From positions 190,831 to 243,330 of the forward strand of contig CAUYUJ010015707.1 of assembly GCA_963575745.1 (NCBI GenBank): DNA of 52,500 nt, read 5' to 3'. The stretch comes from Prorocentrum cordatum (taxonomy: Eukaryota; Sar; Dinophyceae; Prorocentrales; Prorocentraceae). Shown in pieces: positions 30,828-40,100 of this stretch (within the stretch, counting starts at the first letter, position 1; each line of letters opens with the position of its first letter). The position numbers and the translations under genes are program-made. Under the pieces are notes generated by a model, which saw only the letters and a list, made by a program, of their open reading frames with translations, ran no database searches and was not told the origin of the DNA.

Positions 30828-31015
30828 AGATGGGGTCTTGGTAGGTGGGGCCAGACTGTCGCGCCGCATCGCCGATGCATCGGCCATGCGTGGACGATGC
30901 CTCGGCGACGTCGGCGACGTCGGCGTGGAGATACTCGGCCTTCACATCGCGCCTCATCCCCGATGAATCGGCGATGCGGCGCGACACTGCGACCCCATCT
31001 ACTCGGACCCCATCT
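30828..31015. mobile_element. MITE-like element with TIRs of about 55 bp
   Basis: Begins AGATGGGGTC and ends GACCCCATCT. Arms include GTCGCGCCGCATCGCCGATG on the left and ATCGGCGATGCGGCGCGAC on the right. The interior is short (CGACGTCGGCGACGTCGG). No ORF. Confidence 0.8.
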
Positions 31016-31197
31016 GAGCGACGAAAAAAACCGGATCTGACGCGAGATGACACAGCGACCGGACGCGGTGGCTTACGCGGGCCGCCAGTGCGGCGCGCTA
31101 TGTCGGAAACGAGGGCGCTTGCGTGCCACCGTTCGCGGGACGCTTCCGCGCCCATGGCGGCGCAGACGACCCCGTCGCTCTGCGTCGCTCACTGGAA
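31016..31197. other. Left flank of the DIRS-type element
   Basis: GC-rich unique sequence with no gene or repeat recognised. It abuts repeat B2. Confidence 0.4.
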
Positions 31198-31543
31198 GTT
31201 ATTGGTCGCTACCAAAACTCAGCAAGTTAACGAGTTAACGAGCCCAAAACTTCTAACTACTGGCGGCGGTGGCGAAGCCTAAGCCGAGGAGAGCAAAGGA
31301 GGGAAGGCGCCCCAAAGGCACCGGGGAGGCCCCGGGGAGAGGGCCCACGAGGGCCAGGCCCGGGGAAAGAGCCCCCCAGGGCCGGAGGGGAGAAGAGGAG
31401 AAAAAGAGGGGAGAGAGCGTCACTCACCCCGCATTTTGCAGCACGAGGTGCGACCAGCTCCACCTCCGTCTGAGCGGCCCTGCTCTGGCCGCTCTGAGCA
31501 CGGCCTCTGCCGTGCCGCGCTCTGGCCAGGTGGCCCACCCGCC
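31198..31543 (-). repeat. Split direct repeat B2
   Basis: 346 bases, from GTTATTGGTCGCTACCAAAA to CCAGGTGGCCCACCCGCC. Matches B1 (31700-32046) except AAAAAGAGG versus AAAAGAGAGG. It forms the outer 3' end of the element. Confidence 0.9.
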
Positions 31544-31617
31544 GCGCACCTCGTGCACGCAGGCGGGGGACCGGCAGCCCTAGGGTGGGAGGAGCCTCTT
31601 GAGGGTCCCTGGGTGGG

Positions 31618-31700
31618 CAAAAGAGCAGGGGAAAATGGCTGAGGTTTCCCCCAACACTCCCAAGAACCTACGGTTTCGAAACGAGTTTCAAACCTACACG
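31618..31700 (-). repeat. Split direct repeat A2
   Basis: 83 bases identical to A1 (42727-42809). Includes GGTTTCGAAACGAGTTTCAA, with a GTTTCGAAAC palindrome that could serve the recombinase. It adjoins B1 directly, which mimics the junction of a circular intermediate. Confidence 0.9.
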
Positions 31701-32046
31701 TTATTGGTCGCTACCAAAACTCAGCAAGTTAACGAGTTAACGAGCCCAAAACTTCTAACTACTGGCGGCGGTGGCGAAGCCTAAGCCGAGGAGAGCAAAG
31801 GAGGGAAGGCGCCCCAAAGGCACCGGGGAGGCCCCGGGGAGAGGGCCCACGAGGGCCAGGCCCGGGGAAAGAGCCCCCCAGGGCCGGAGGGGAGAAGAGG
31901 AGAAAAGAGAGGGGAGAGAGCGTCACTCACCCCGCATTTTGCAGCACGAGGTGCGACCAGCTCCACCTCCGTCTGAGCGGCCCTGCTCTGGCCGCTCTGA
32001 GCACGGCCTCTGCCGTGCCGCGCTCTGGCCAGGTGGCCCACCCGCC
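31700..32046 (-). repeat. Split direct repeat B1
   Basis: 347 bases. It begins 9 bases after the recombinase stop codon (32057-32055) and so acts as its 3' untranslated region. Confidence 0.9.
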
Positions 32047-32054
32047 ATCGTCCG

Positions 32055-34109
32055 TCATGCCGCGTGGAGCGTGGCTACGTCGCGGGCCATGGCCGCCGCG
32101 ACGCCCCTCGACTGCTCCTCCGAGTCGTAGAGGTAGCCGTGGAAGGCGTTCGAGCTCCAGCGACCCCATCTTTTGACCGCCTCGGCGTCGCCCAGCGCGT
32201 GCCATAGCGCTGAGGCGCCTCCGATGCGGAGGGAGTGGCTCTTGAAGCGCTTCGGCGGCAGGCCCTCCGCCGCAGCTGCTCGCTGCAGCGCGGCCTGGAG
32301 CTGCTCCCGCTTGACCATGCGGCCCGAGGCCCAGCGGAAGAGCGGGCGGCGGCCCTCGGAGCCCTCCTGGAAGCGCTCGGGCGCGTGGAGGCGGAGGAGC
32401 TCCAGGGCCTCCACCGGGCAGACCTCCGCCTCGGCCCTGTGGTGAGTCCTGCATGCTCCGAACGCCCGCTGGTCCGTCTTGGTCTTGCGAAAAGTGATCA
32501 GGGCCTTGGCTGCCGAGCCTACTCCAGGAGCTGCAGCACCTCCTTCTTTGTCGTGGAATGCCACATCGACCCCGCGCAGGCACATCTGCTCATCGACGCC
32601 TCCGCTGTCGACGATCTCCTTCGCGCGGCAGAGGTAGAAGAAGCCCGTGCAGAGGGCCCCCCAGAGCACCACCGAGTCGAAGTCAGGCCCCCTCGTGGCC
32701 CTCTCTCCCTGGCACGGCGGGGTGGGGCTGAGCTCCTTCTTCAGCCAGATCATCATGCGCGGCGTGGCGCCGAGCTTGCGTTCCTCCTTCGGGCCGCCCT
32801 TCTGGAGTGAGTCGATGAGGACCTTGATGCGCTTCTTCCCGACGAGAGGGTCGCCGCCTCCTGCCCGCACGTGGCCGCCCTGGAGTGCAAAGAGGGTGCT
32901 GAGGATGGTGCCGTTGCCCTTGCCCAGCCAGCCCAGGTAGCCGATGAAGCGCAGGAGCTCCTCCTCGTCCTCGGTCACCTGCCTCTTGGAGTCGCCCTCG
33001 AACAGCGGCGGGATACCCCTGCGGGTGCACCACCAGAGCCACTTGGACCAGGCCTCGCCGTAGCTGGTGCGGGTGCTGTGCGCCAGCCCGCTGGCCAACT
33101 TCTTGTGGACCCACTCCTGGACCTCTGCGAACACCGGGACGTCCGGCGCCAGGTCGACGAGGTGCTCGGGGGCCGAAATGGAGACAAGTCCCAGCTGGGG
33201 CATCTTCTGCTTGCGAGGGGGCCTGGCGATCTCGGGCAGTGCCGACGCCCCCGCAGCGCGAGCGGCGTCGTGCTCGTCCTGGGCGCCGCCCATGTCCTGC
33301 CAGACGAGGCCCGCTGCGAGAGCCGCCGCGCGTGCGTCGATACCCCCGTCAGCCGGGCGGAAGATGGCGCAGCGCGTCGGGGGGCGGCGGTCGGCCCCCT
33401 CTCCCGGGGTGCTGCCGCCTGCGTGGCGGCCAGGCTCTCCGGGGTGTGCTGGCGGTAGCCCCGGTGCAGCGTGCGGGAGGGGGGCCGGTGGCGGGCGCCC
33501 GGGCAGTAGACCCTGCCTCCAGCGTGCGAGCCATTCGCGCATGCCACGCTCTTTGGCCTGCGCGTCGAGGTCGAAGCAAGCGCCTGCACTCGCTTCCCAG
33601 TCAAGGGCAGCTCCCGCCCAGAGGGCGACGGCGCCGGCGAGTCGAGCCCCCGTGTCGCCCGCGATGAGCCTCGTGACATGTGCGGCCGTGGCGTCGTCCT
33701 GGGGCGTGGGGAAGTCCTCTAGGGTGCCACCCACGGCGAGCCAGCTCTCCTCCAGCGTGACGCGCCTGACCCCGTGCCCCGGGCCCTTGAAGTCCCGGAT
33801 CAGGGGCGGTGGGTGTGTCGTCCAGTCGGCCTGGATGGTCGGGAGGGGTCCGCCCGTGCTGTAGACCACCTCGCGTCCCGTCCGTCCAGAGGTGGCCGAC
33901 GCCCACTGGGAGGAGCCGGTCCTCCGCTCTCCGCATGCGGGGGTCGGCCTCGAAGCGGGCGTGGAGCAGCCATGCGTCGGGCGGCAGTGCGCTCGGGGGC
34001 TGCAACACGGGGCCGACCGCGGGCGCAATCGGGCGCCTGAGGTCGAGGGTGTCGAACGTCCATGCCTGCTGCTCGTCGCCCACGTGCCTCGTGCCCAGCA
34101 GGAGGGCAC
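32055..34109 (-). CDS. Tyrosine recombinase of the DIRS-type element
   Basis: The open frame is 684 codons, but only the part from about 33885 down (VVYSTGGPLPTIQADW onward) is coherent; earlier codons overlap the polyprotein in another frame. The C-terminal catalytic set is visible: Arg in TGFFYLCRAKEIVD, His-x-x-Arg in KSHSLRIGGASALW, Trp in KRWGRWSSNAF and Tyr in HGYLYDSEEQ. The middle part (AEVQEWVHKKLASGLAHSTR) is the SAM-like core-binding domain. It would integrate a circular cDNA. Expression probably needs a +1 (or -2) shift near 33870-33890, or a spliced or re-initiated product. The stop is at 32057-32055. Confidence 0.85.
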   Translation of the reverse strand: MPSCWARGTWATSSRHGRSTPSTSGARLRPRSAPCCSPRAHCRPTHGCSTPASRPTPACGERRTGSSQWASATSGRTGREVVYSTGGPLPTIQADWTTHPPPLIRDFKGPGHGVRRVTLEESWLAVGGTLEDFPTPQDDATAAHVTRLIAGDTGARLAGAVALWAGAALDWEASAGACFDLDAQAKERGMREWLARWRQGLLPGRPPPAPLPHAAPGLPPAHPGEPGRHAGGSTPGEGADRRPPTRCAIFRPADGGIDARAAALAAGLVWQDMGGAQDEHDAARAAGASALPEIARPPRKQKMPQLGLVSISAPEHLVDLAPDVPVFAEVQEWVHKKLASGLAHSTRTSYGEAWSKWLWWCTRRGIPPLFEGDSKRQVTEDEEELLRFIGYLGWLGKGNGTILSTLFALQGGHVRAGGGDPLVGKKRIKVLIDSLQKGGPKEERKLGATPRMMIWLKKELSPTPPCQGERATRGPDFDSVVLWGALCTGFFYLCRAKEIVDSGGVDEQMCLRGVDVAFHDKEGGAAAPGVGSAAKALITFRKTKTDQRAFGACRTHHRAEAEVCPVEALELLRLHAPERFQEGSEGRRPLFRWASGRMVKREQLQAALQRAAAAEGLPPKRFKSHSLRIGGASALWHALGDAEAVKRWGRWSSNAFHGYLYDSEEQSRGVAAAMARDVATLHAA

Positions 34110-37100
34110 GACGGCGCGCCACCAGCTCCCCGACCTCGGTCGCGAGGAGGTCCTCGGTGCTCACCGTGAAGCCCTGCTCCTGCAGACTGCGAGCGGCCTC
34201 GCCCAGAGGCAGCTGCCGCGGGGCGTCGAGGGCGATCCGCTGGGCGCCCAGGCGGGCGGCCTGCCTGGCCGCCTTGCAGGCGCTGCGCCCCGTGGGGTCT
34301 GGGCCCAGCGTCGCCAGGATCGCCCAGACGGGGCCCGCGCTGGGGTCTGGGTCCTCGCCGATGGGCGCGGTGTGCGCCGTGCCCCCCAGGCCCGTCCAGA
34401 TCTTGGAGAAGAAACCTGCTCCTAGGCCCCACTCGAGGGCCCTCCCCGGGGCCGTGGCGAGGGGGACCTCTCTGAACCTCCTCTTCAGGCGGGCCTCACG
34501 GAGCTGGAGGGCGATCCGGCCGTCTTCGGCGTCGCCGCCAAGCAAGCGGAGCACCCTGCGGCGAACCCCGTTGGCGACGAGGTCCGCCCACTCGTGCGCC
34601 GCGTCGACGCTCGAGAGGCCCAGCTCGTCCATGCGGCGCTTGACCTCCTCCTGGCTGGCCCTGGAGCCGAAGTCCGCCGTGACGTTGTGGTAGGTACGGA
34701 AGAAATGGCCGATCGTCATGAAGTTGTACTTGCACTCAAGGTAGTGCAGAATCCTAAAAAGGTGGCGTACGAGTCGAGGTCGAGGGTGTCGTTTCTTGAG
34801 CCAGTTCGTGAATACCATGTTGTCCGTTGCCAGGAGCACGATGCGCCCGCTCCACGATGGTCCCTGACGCCCGGCTAGGACGATGTAAGCCATGGCCTCG
34901 CCGAGAGCGATCTCGACCGTGCTGTCGTCGGAGTCGCCGAGGGCCTCGCCGAGCATGCCCTTGTAGTCCTTAAGGTCCTGCCGCAGGTAGATCTTCTCGG
35001 TCCAGTCGGCGCCGAAGGCAACGGACGTGGTGGCGTCGGTGGTGACCCAGACGACCTTGGCTGCTTCGCCGGGCAGCGCGAGGCGCTCGCGCACGTCCAG
35101 GAGAGTGTACATGGAGACGGTGAAGCGCTCCCCCCATACCTCGGGCCGGGCGAGGAGGAGTCGTAGTAGCTCGCAAGTGTCCCACAGGTCCTGCCATGCT
35201 GCTTCCTCCGCCCCCGGCTCGACCTTGGGCCTCAGAATCCCGTCGGCCTGTGGCGTAAGGAAGGCGTCCACTGCTCTCAGCTCGGTCGCCAGCGCCGGCA
35301 TGGCCGCCATCCAGCTGGTGCCCGTGCCTCTCAACACCTGCATGTCGCGGAGCCTCGCGCCCTTGTAGCCGCTGTCGTAGCACGTGTCGCTAAGTAGGTA
35401 GGCGCCCTTCAACAGCCGCGGTTCGGGGATGGCCACCTGCATCTCGTCGGTGCGGTACTCCAGTCCCCAAACGATCTTGTTCGTCGAGAAGTAGCCTTCC
35501 TGGTGCTTCTTGTCTTGGTTGATGGCGGCTGGGCCCAGCAGCTTCTCGATGGTTTTCTCGGCCAGCGATCTGGACGTCCAGGGGCGCATGCCGAGGGCGG
35601 GCTCGACCAAGACAAGGTCGTCCATGAGAATGTACGACTGGAACTTGAAGGGCCCCTCCCAAGCCGGGATCCCCGGTGCATGCTGGCTGTGGACCGCTGC
35701 GACGCTGTCGCCCCAAGGTGTCCACTCGCCTGGGCTTCCAGCCCAGCCGAAGGTGAGAACCAGTGAGATGAGCGTGAGGCCCTCGGTGAGGCCCCTATCC
35801 AGGCAAAGCTGCACCTGCTGGTCGAGCTGCGTGTCCGGGTCGGTCGTCTGCGGTGCGGGGGCCTCCTCAGGGCCCCTGGGCGCCGCGCAGGCCTCCGGGT
35901 GCCAAGGGAGGTCGGTGGCGAAGGTGCCGACGTCCTGGGGGTCGACCCAGAGCAGCTTGAAGGCTCCCTTGACGTCCAGCTTCGATAGGAGTATGGGGAT
36001 ACGCGGTAGCTTCACTGACCACCAGACGATCAACCTGGCGAGCTGTCGATGGAACGGTTGTGCCGCGGGAGGATGCCATGTTTTGTCCGTGGTCTCGTTG
36101 ACGCGCCTCTGGTCGTGGATGAGCCTCTTCTCCAGGGAGAGCGTCCTGCCCGGGTTCTGCTTGGGGACCGCTCCTTGCGGTGAGGAGCGGACCCCCTGTA
36201 GGAGGTCGCGTCGGCGCCTGGGGAGGACGAGGACACGGGCGGCGTGGACGTCTTTCCAGGAGCCCTCGTAGCACTGGTCCAAGACGTCAGCTGCGCTCTG
36301 ATGTGGCTTGCACTCCTCTCTCACCTTGATGCCCGTGTCCCTCGCGGCCACGCCGTGCCCGGCCTGGCCCCGCAAGTACAGCAGCGCGTCCGGGGCCAGG
36401 TGGCGGTCCAGGTCCGAGTCGAAGATGCCCTTCAGGTTGTCCAGGCCCAGGTCGCTCCTAGCCTTGAAGAGGGCGCGGGCGCCCTCCTCCACGCTGCCCG
36501 CCAGCTCCACCAGTGCCTCGCCTCGGGCGGCGGCTCCCCTCCAGGCGTCCACCGTGCCTGTCGGCTGGGCCTTGGCATAGGCGACGTAGGCGAGGGCGAA
36601 GCGCCTGATCAGCGCCCTGGCCTCCCCCGAGTCGCCCACGCGCCTCGCACTGTCGTCGGGCAGCCTCGGTTCCTGTGCCATCCCTCCTTGCAAATCCAAT
36701 GAGCTCGCCGAAATTGAAGCAAGGGGGGGGGCCTCCCCACCGTCCAGCACATCGGTAGTCTCGCACCCTGAGGTGCGCGAGCCTCCTGGTAAGACGCCCG
36801 CCAGGATGCCCTGGGTGAGGTTCTCGACGAACGGCCAGGGGTAGATCTGTGAGGTGCGGCAGCGCCGGATTGCCGAACCTGGAGCATGGCCTTCCAGCGA
36901 CACGTGGCGATGCTGCCCGCAGCATCGCTTGGCAATCCAGCGCGCAAACTGCTGCGAGGCACGGGCGACGATCCACGTGCGCTTGCGGTAGCGCGCCGTG
37001 GGGTCGTCCTCGGGGCCGTGGCCGTGCTCGCAGAAATCAAAGGGGATAATCATCACGTCCTTGCGGTCGAGGAGCGGTCTCCACCACTTGGTATCCCAGA

Positions 37101-40100
37101 TAGAGGGGTAGATCCCGTCGGGGGCTGGGTTCTCGGCCCAAGCGAACTTCTTCATGTCGAGAGCCTTCTTGAAAGCTCGCGCCGAGAACTCCGCTATCGT
37201 GTTGCCTGTGACTTCGGAGGCGAGGAGGGGTTCGACGCCTTCTGGCTGGGCCATGGTGCGCGTCCCGCCATTGCAGCGCATCCAAGAGCAGAAGCTGGTG
37301 CACACGGGCTCGAGACCGATGACGTTCACGTCGCCCTTGCTGATGTCCTCGAGGAGGCGGTCCTGTACCGGCTTGAGGAGCACGTTGTGGTCCTCGCGGG
37401 GCCCCTGCTTCCTCAGAGGATCCTCGTAGTACTCGATGGGGTCCCTGGCCTCCAGGCCGCGGGACCTCCAGGCCTGAGTCCACCGCCCAGTGCCCGCCAT
37501 GATCTCCTGGGCGATGAGCTTGTCCCCCGGGACGGTGACGGACTCGGGGATAGGGTGCTCCCTTCTGCAGTAGGGGCTCCAAGCCTGGAGGCCCCAGCCG
37601 GCGATTGTCAGGAAGGTGTAGTCGTCGTTGAGGGGCTCCAGGGGGGCCACGTCCCCGGCGACACGTGCTCCGTCTCCTTGCCTGTTCTTGATGTACTTGC
37701 AGCAAAGGCAGGTCCTGGGCTGGGGGGTGAACGCTTCGGGCGCCCACTCTTTCGCCTGGTCGAGGAGAACCTCCCAGCCCATGGCCACGTAGTCGGTCGG
37801 CGGGCTGCCTCCCCAGGTGCTGGCATGCTGGGCGAAGTCCGCCAACAGTGTGGCTCGGTCGATGTCGGGCCCGAGCTTGATGAGCCGCATGTGCCGTCTG
37901 TGGATGAGCAACCAGCAGTTCGGTGACTCTGGGCTGGCCGCTGCTCCTGACACGCTCTCGGAGTTGACGCGCCCCAGGGAGTCGACCCGTATGAAATTGA
38001 GGACCACGTTGCTGAGGGGCTCGAGCGGGAACGCACAAAGCGAACGATAGTCCTTATTATGATGAGGGTGGAGTACGTCGTGTATGTAGCCCCGCACCTC
38101 GCGTTCGGCTCTGTCAAGCTTCTCTGGGGTCTCGCCCAGGGCGCGGGTGGCCTCGGAGGCCCCTGCCCAGAGCTCCTCCCTCAGGTCGGCTGCGAGAGCA
38201 AGCGTGTCCGTGGTGGGAGGGGGCCAGGCGGCATCGGGCGCCTGGGCGTCCCCTCTCGTGGCCCCGATGTCGAGGAGGCCGGCTGCGATGTGGATGACCA
38301 TGCACTGGCGCTCCTCCGGCTCCTGGTCGCCGAGCTGGAGGGCCTCGCGGAGGCCAGGCGACACGTGGATGGAGTCGCGGTAGTCTGCCGTCTCCAGCTC
38401 GAGGCCGGCCACGAGGAGCTTGCCGATCCCGCAGCCGCCGTCCGTGGGCCAGATGGGCTGCAGAACCTCGGCGTAGCCCGAGCCGGGTCCAAGGTGGGCC
38501 CCCCCTGCGCGCCGGAGCTGATCCAGGTAGTCGCCCGCCTCCTCGGCGAGCGCGGCGGGGCCTCCGCGGACGAGCTCGTCCAGCACGCCTTCGACAGTGA
38601 TGTCCTCGCCCCTGAGCGAGCTGTGGAGGAGGCGCCCCTTGACGTAGGACTGGAGGTGATGGCTGCACTGCTCGAGCGGACCTACCTCGGGGAGCGAGGC
38701 GATCTTCGCGATCTGCTCGCGCCTCCTTCCAACGTCCTCGGGGGACTCGGCGGTGGTGTCCTCGACGGCTCTCGCGGTGTCAGGCCCGGGGGGGTCGACG
38801 TCGCGCTCCCAGTCGTAGTCCGGGCCGCGCAAGGTCTCCGTGAGCTCGTTCTCGGCTGCTGTGGGGGCGAAGCTGACGAGCTCCTCCGGGGGAGCCCACC
38901 TGATGCTCCGCGGGGGGGCCCCTGAGGCGTCGCCGGCGCCACGGCCTGCCTGCCCTCGGCGGGCCACCCCTTCACGGACCTTCTGGGCTGCCTCCTCGTG
39001 AGCGGCTTCCCGAAGCTGCTTGATGCGGCCGTCGACCTCGGTCGGGGGGATGGGCTTGTCACCCTTCAAGCCCCCGCGGCGTATCAGCTGGGCCTGCACC
39101 GTCCAATGCTGCTGTTGGAGGGCGCCCTTGAAAGGGCGGTGCGAGTGGCCGCACTCGGCAGCTGTCCGCTGGCAGCCACAGTGCGTGGCTGCGCCCCAGC
39201 AGTAGGGCTTCTTGGCTACCTCATCGATGGGCGCGTGGGTGACCGACTCAGCGGCCTCCCGGGGTGGCAGGCGCTTGCCCGCGGGGTAAGCCCTGCGGGG
39301 GCTCCCCTCGGCTCCTGGTTCGGCACCTGCGCCTCGAGCATCTCCTGGTGCCTTCAGGGCCTTGTGCGTGAGTCGCCAGAGTGTCCGGCTGTGCTGCCGC
39401 TCCAGGTGTGGCAAGATGGTCTTCCTGAACCAGGCGTCCTCCAGGTCGAGCTTGAAACAAGTCGGCATGCGCAGGAGAGGGTTGCCGTCACTGTCTGGCG
39501 TGAGGGCCATGAACTCGATCTGCTCCTTGCGTAGCCACTCCTTGCCTGATATCCGTAGGAGCTGGCGGTACACGTCCTTGAGATCCTCGCGCCAGCGCCA
39601 GTTGAGCTCCTCGAACCAGCCGTAGATGCGCTCGCGGGGAAAGACGTCGGAGTCCTCCTCGGCCAGCTTCTCCAGCTTCTCGATGGCGTCGGCTCGTTCC
39701 TGGTAGTGCTCCCAACCGTAGATCAGCGCGAAGCATCTGGCGTGGTTCTGCGCCTGCTTCACCCACTGGGCCAACGTAGCGGGAGCCCGGGGGCGGGCCT
39801 CGAGGCGGTCGTCCTGGGGGACTACGTGGTTGTCGTGCTCCTCCTGGGAGTGCTTAGGGAAGTCCGCCACGCTCAAGTAGTGTGGTAGAAGTGAGTGCTG
39901 GTCCCGGGCGCCGAAGTACAGGCCCGCGAGTCCGAGGGCGAGGCGTGATGTGACACAGGTGGGCCAACCGAGGCCCGAGAGCTCGCCCTTCGAGGTGACG
40001 AAGGCCTCCTTGATGGCATGGTAGAGGGACGTGCCTGTGTAGGAGGGGCAGACCTGGACGTTGAAGCGGTTGCAGGCCCGCGCGAGGAAGACGAGGGCCG

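Noticed and set aside
29019-31040. Long frames on both strands (532 and 617 codons)
   Set aside because: GC-rich, stop-poor DNA crossing introns and GTC/heptamer arrays. Only the short phased exons on the minus strand read sensibly.
31618-31660. Spliced-leader remnant (AGCCATTTT on the minus strand of repeat A)
   Set aside because: Only nine bases agree with the dinoflagellate spliced leader and the flanks differ. Probably chance.
32055-34109. Bacteriophage-type integrase acquired by transfer
   Set aside because: The tyrosine recombinase is adjacent to RT/RNase H and split direct repeats, so it belongs to the DIRS-type element.
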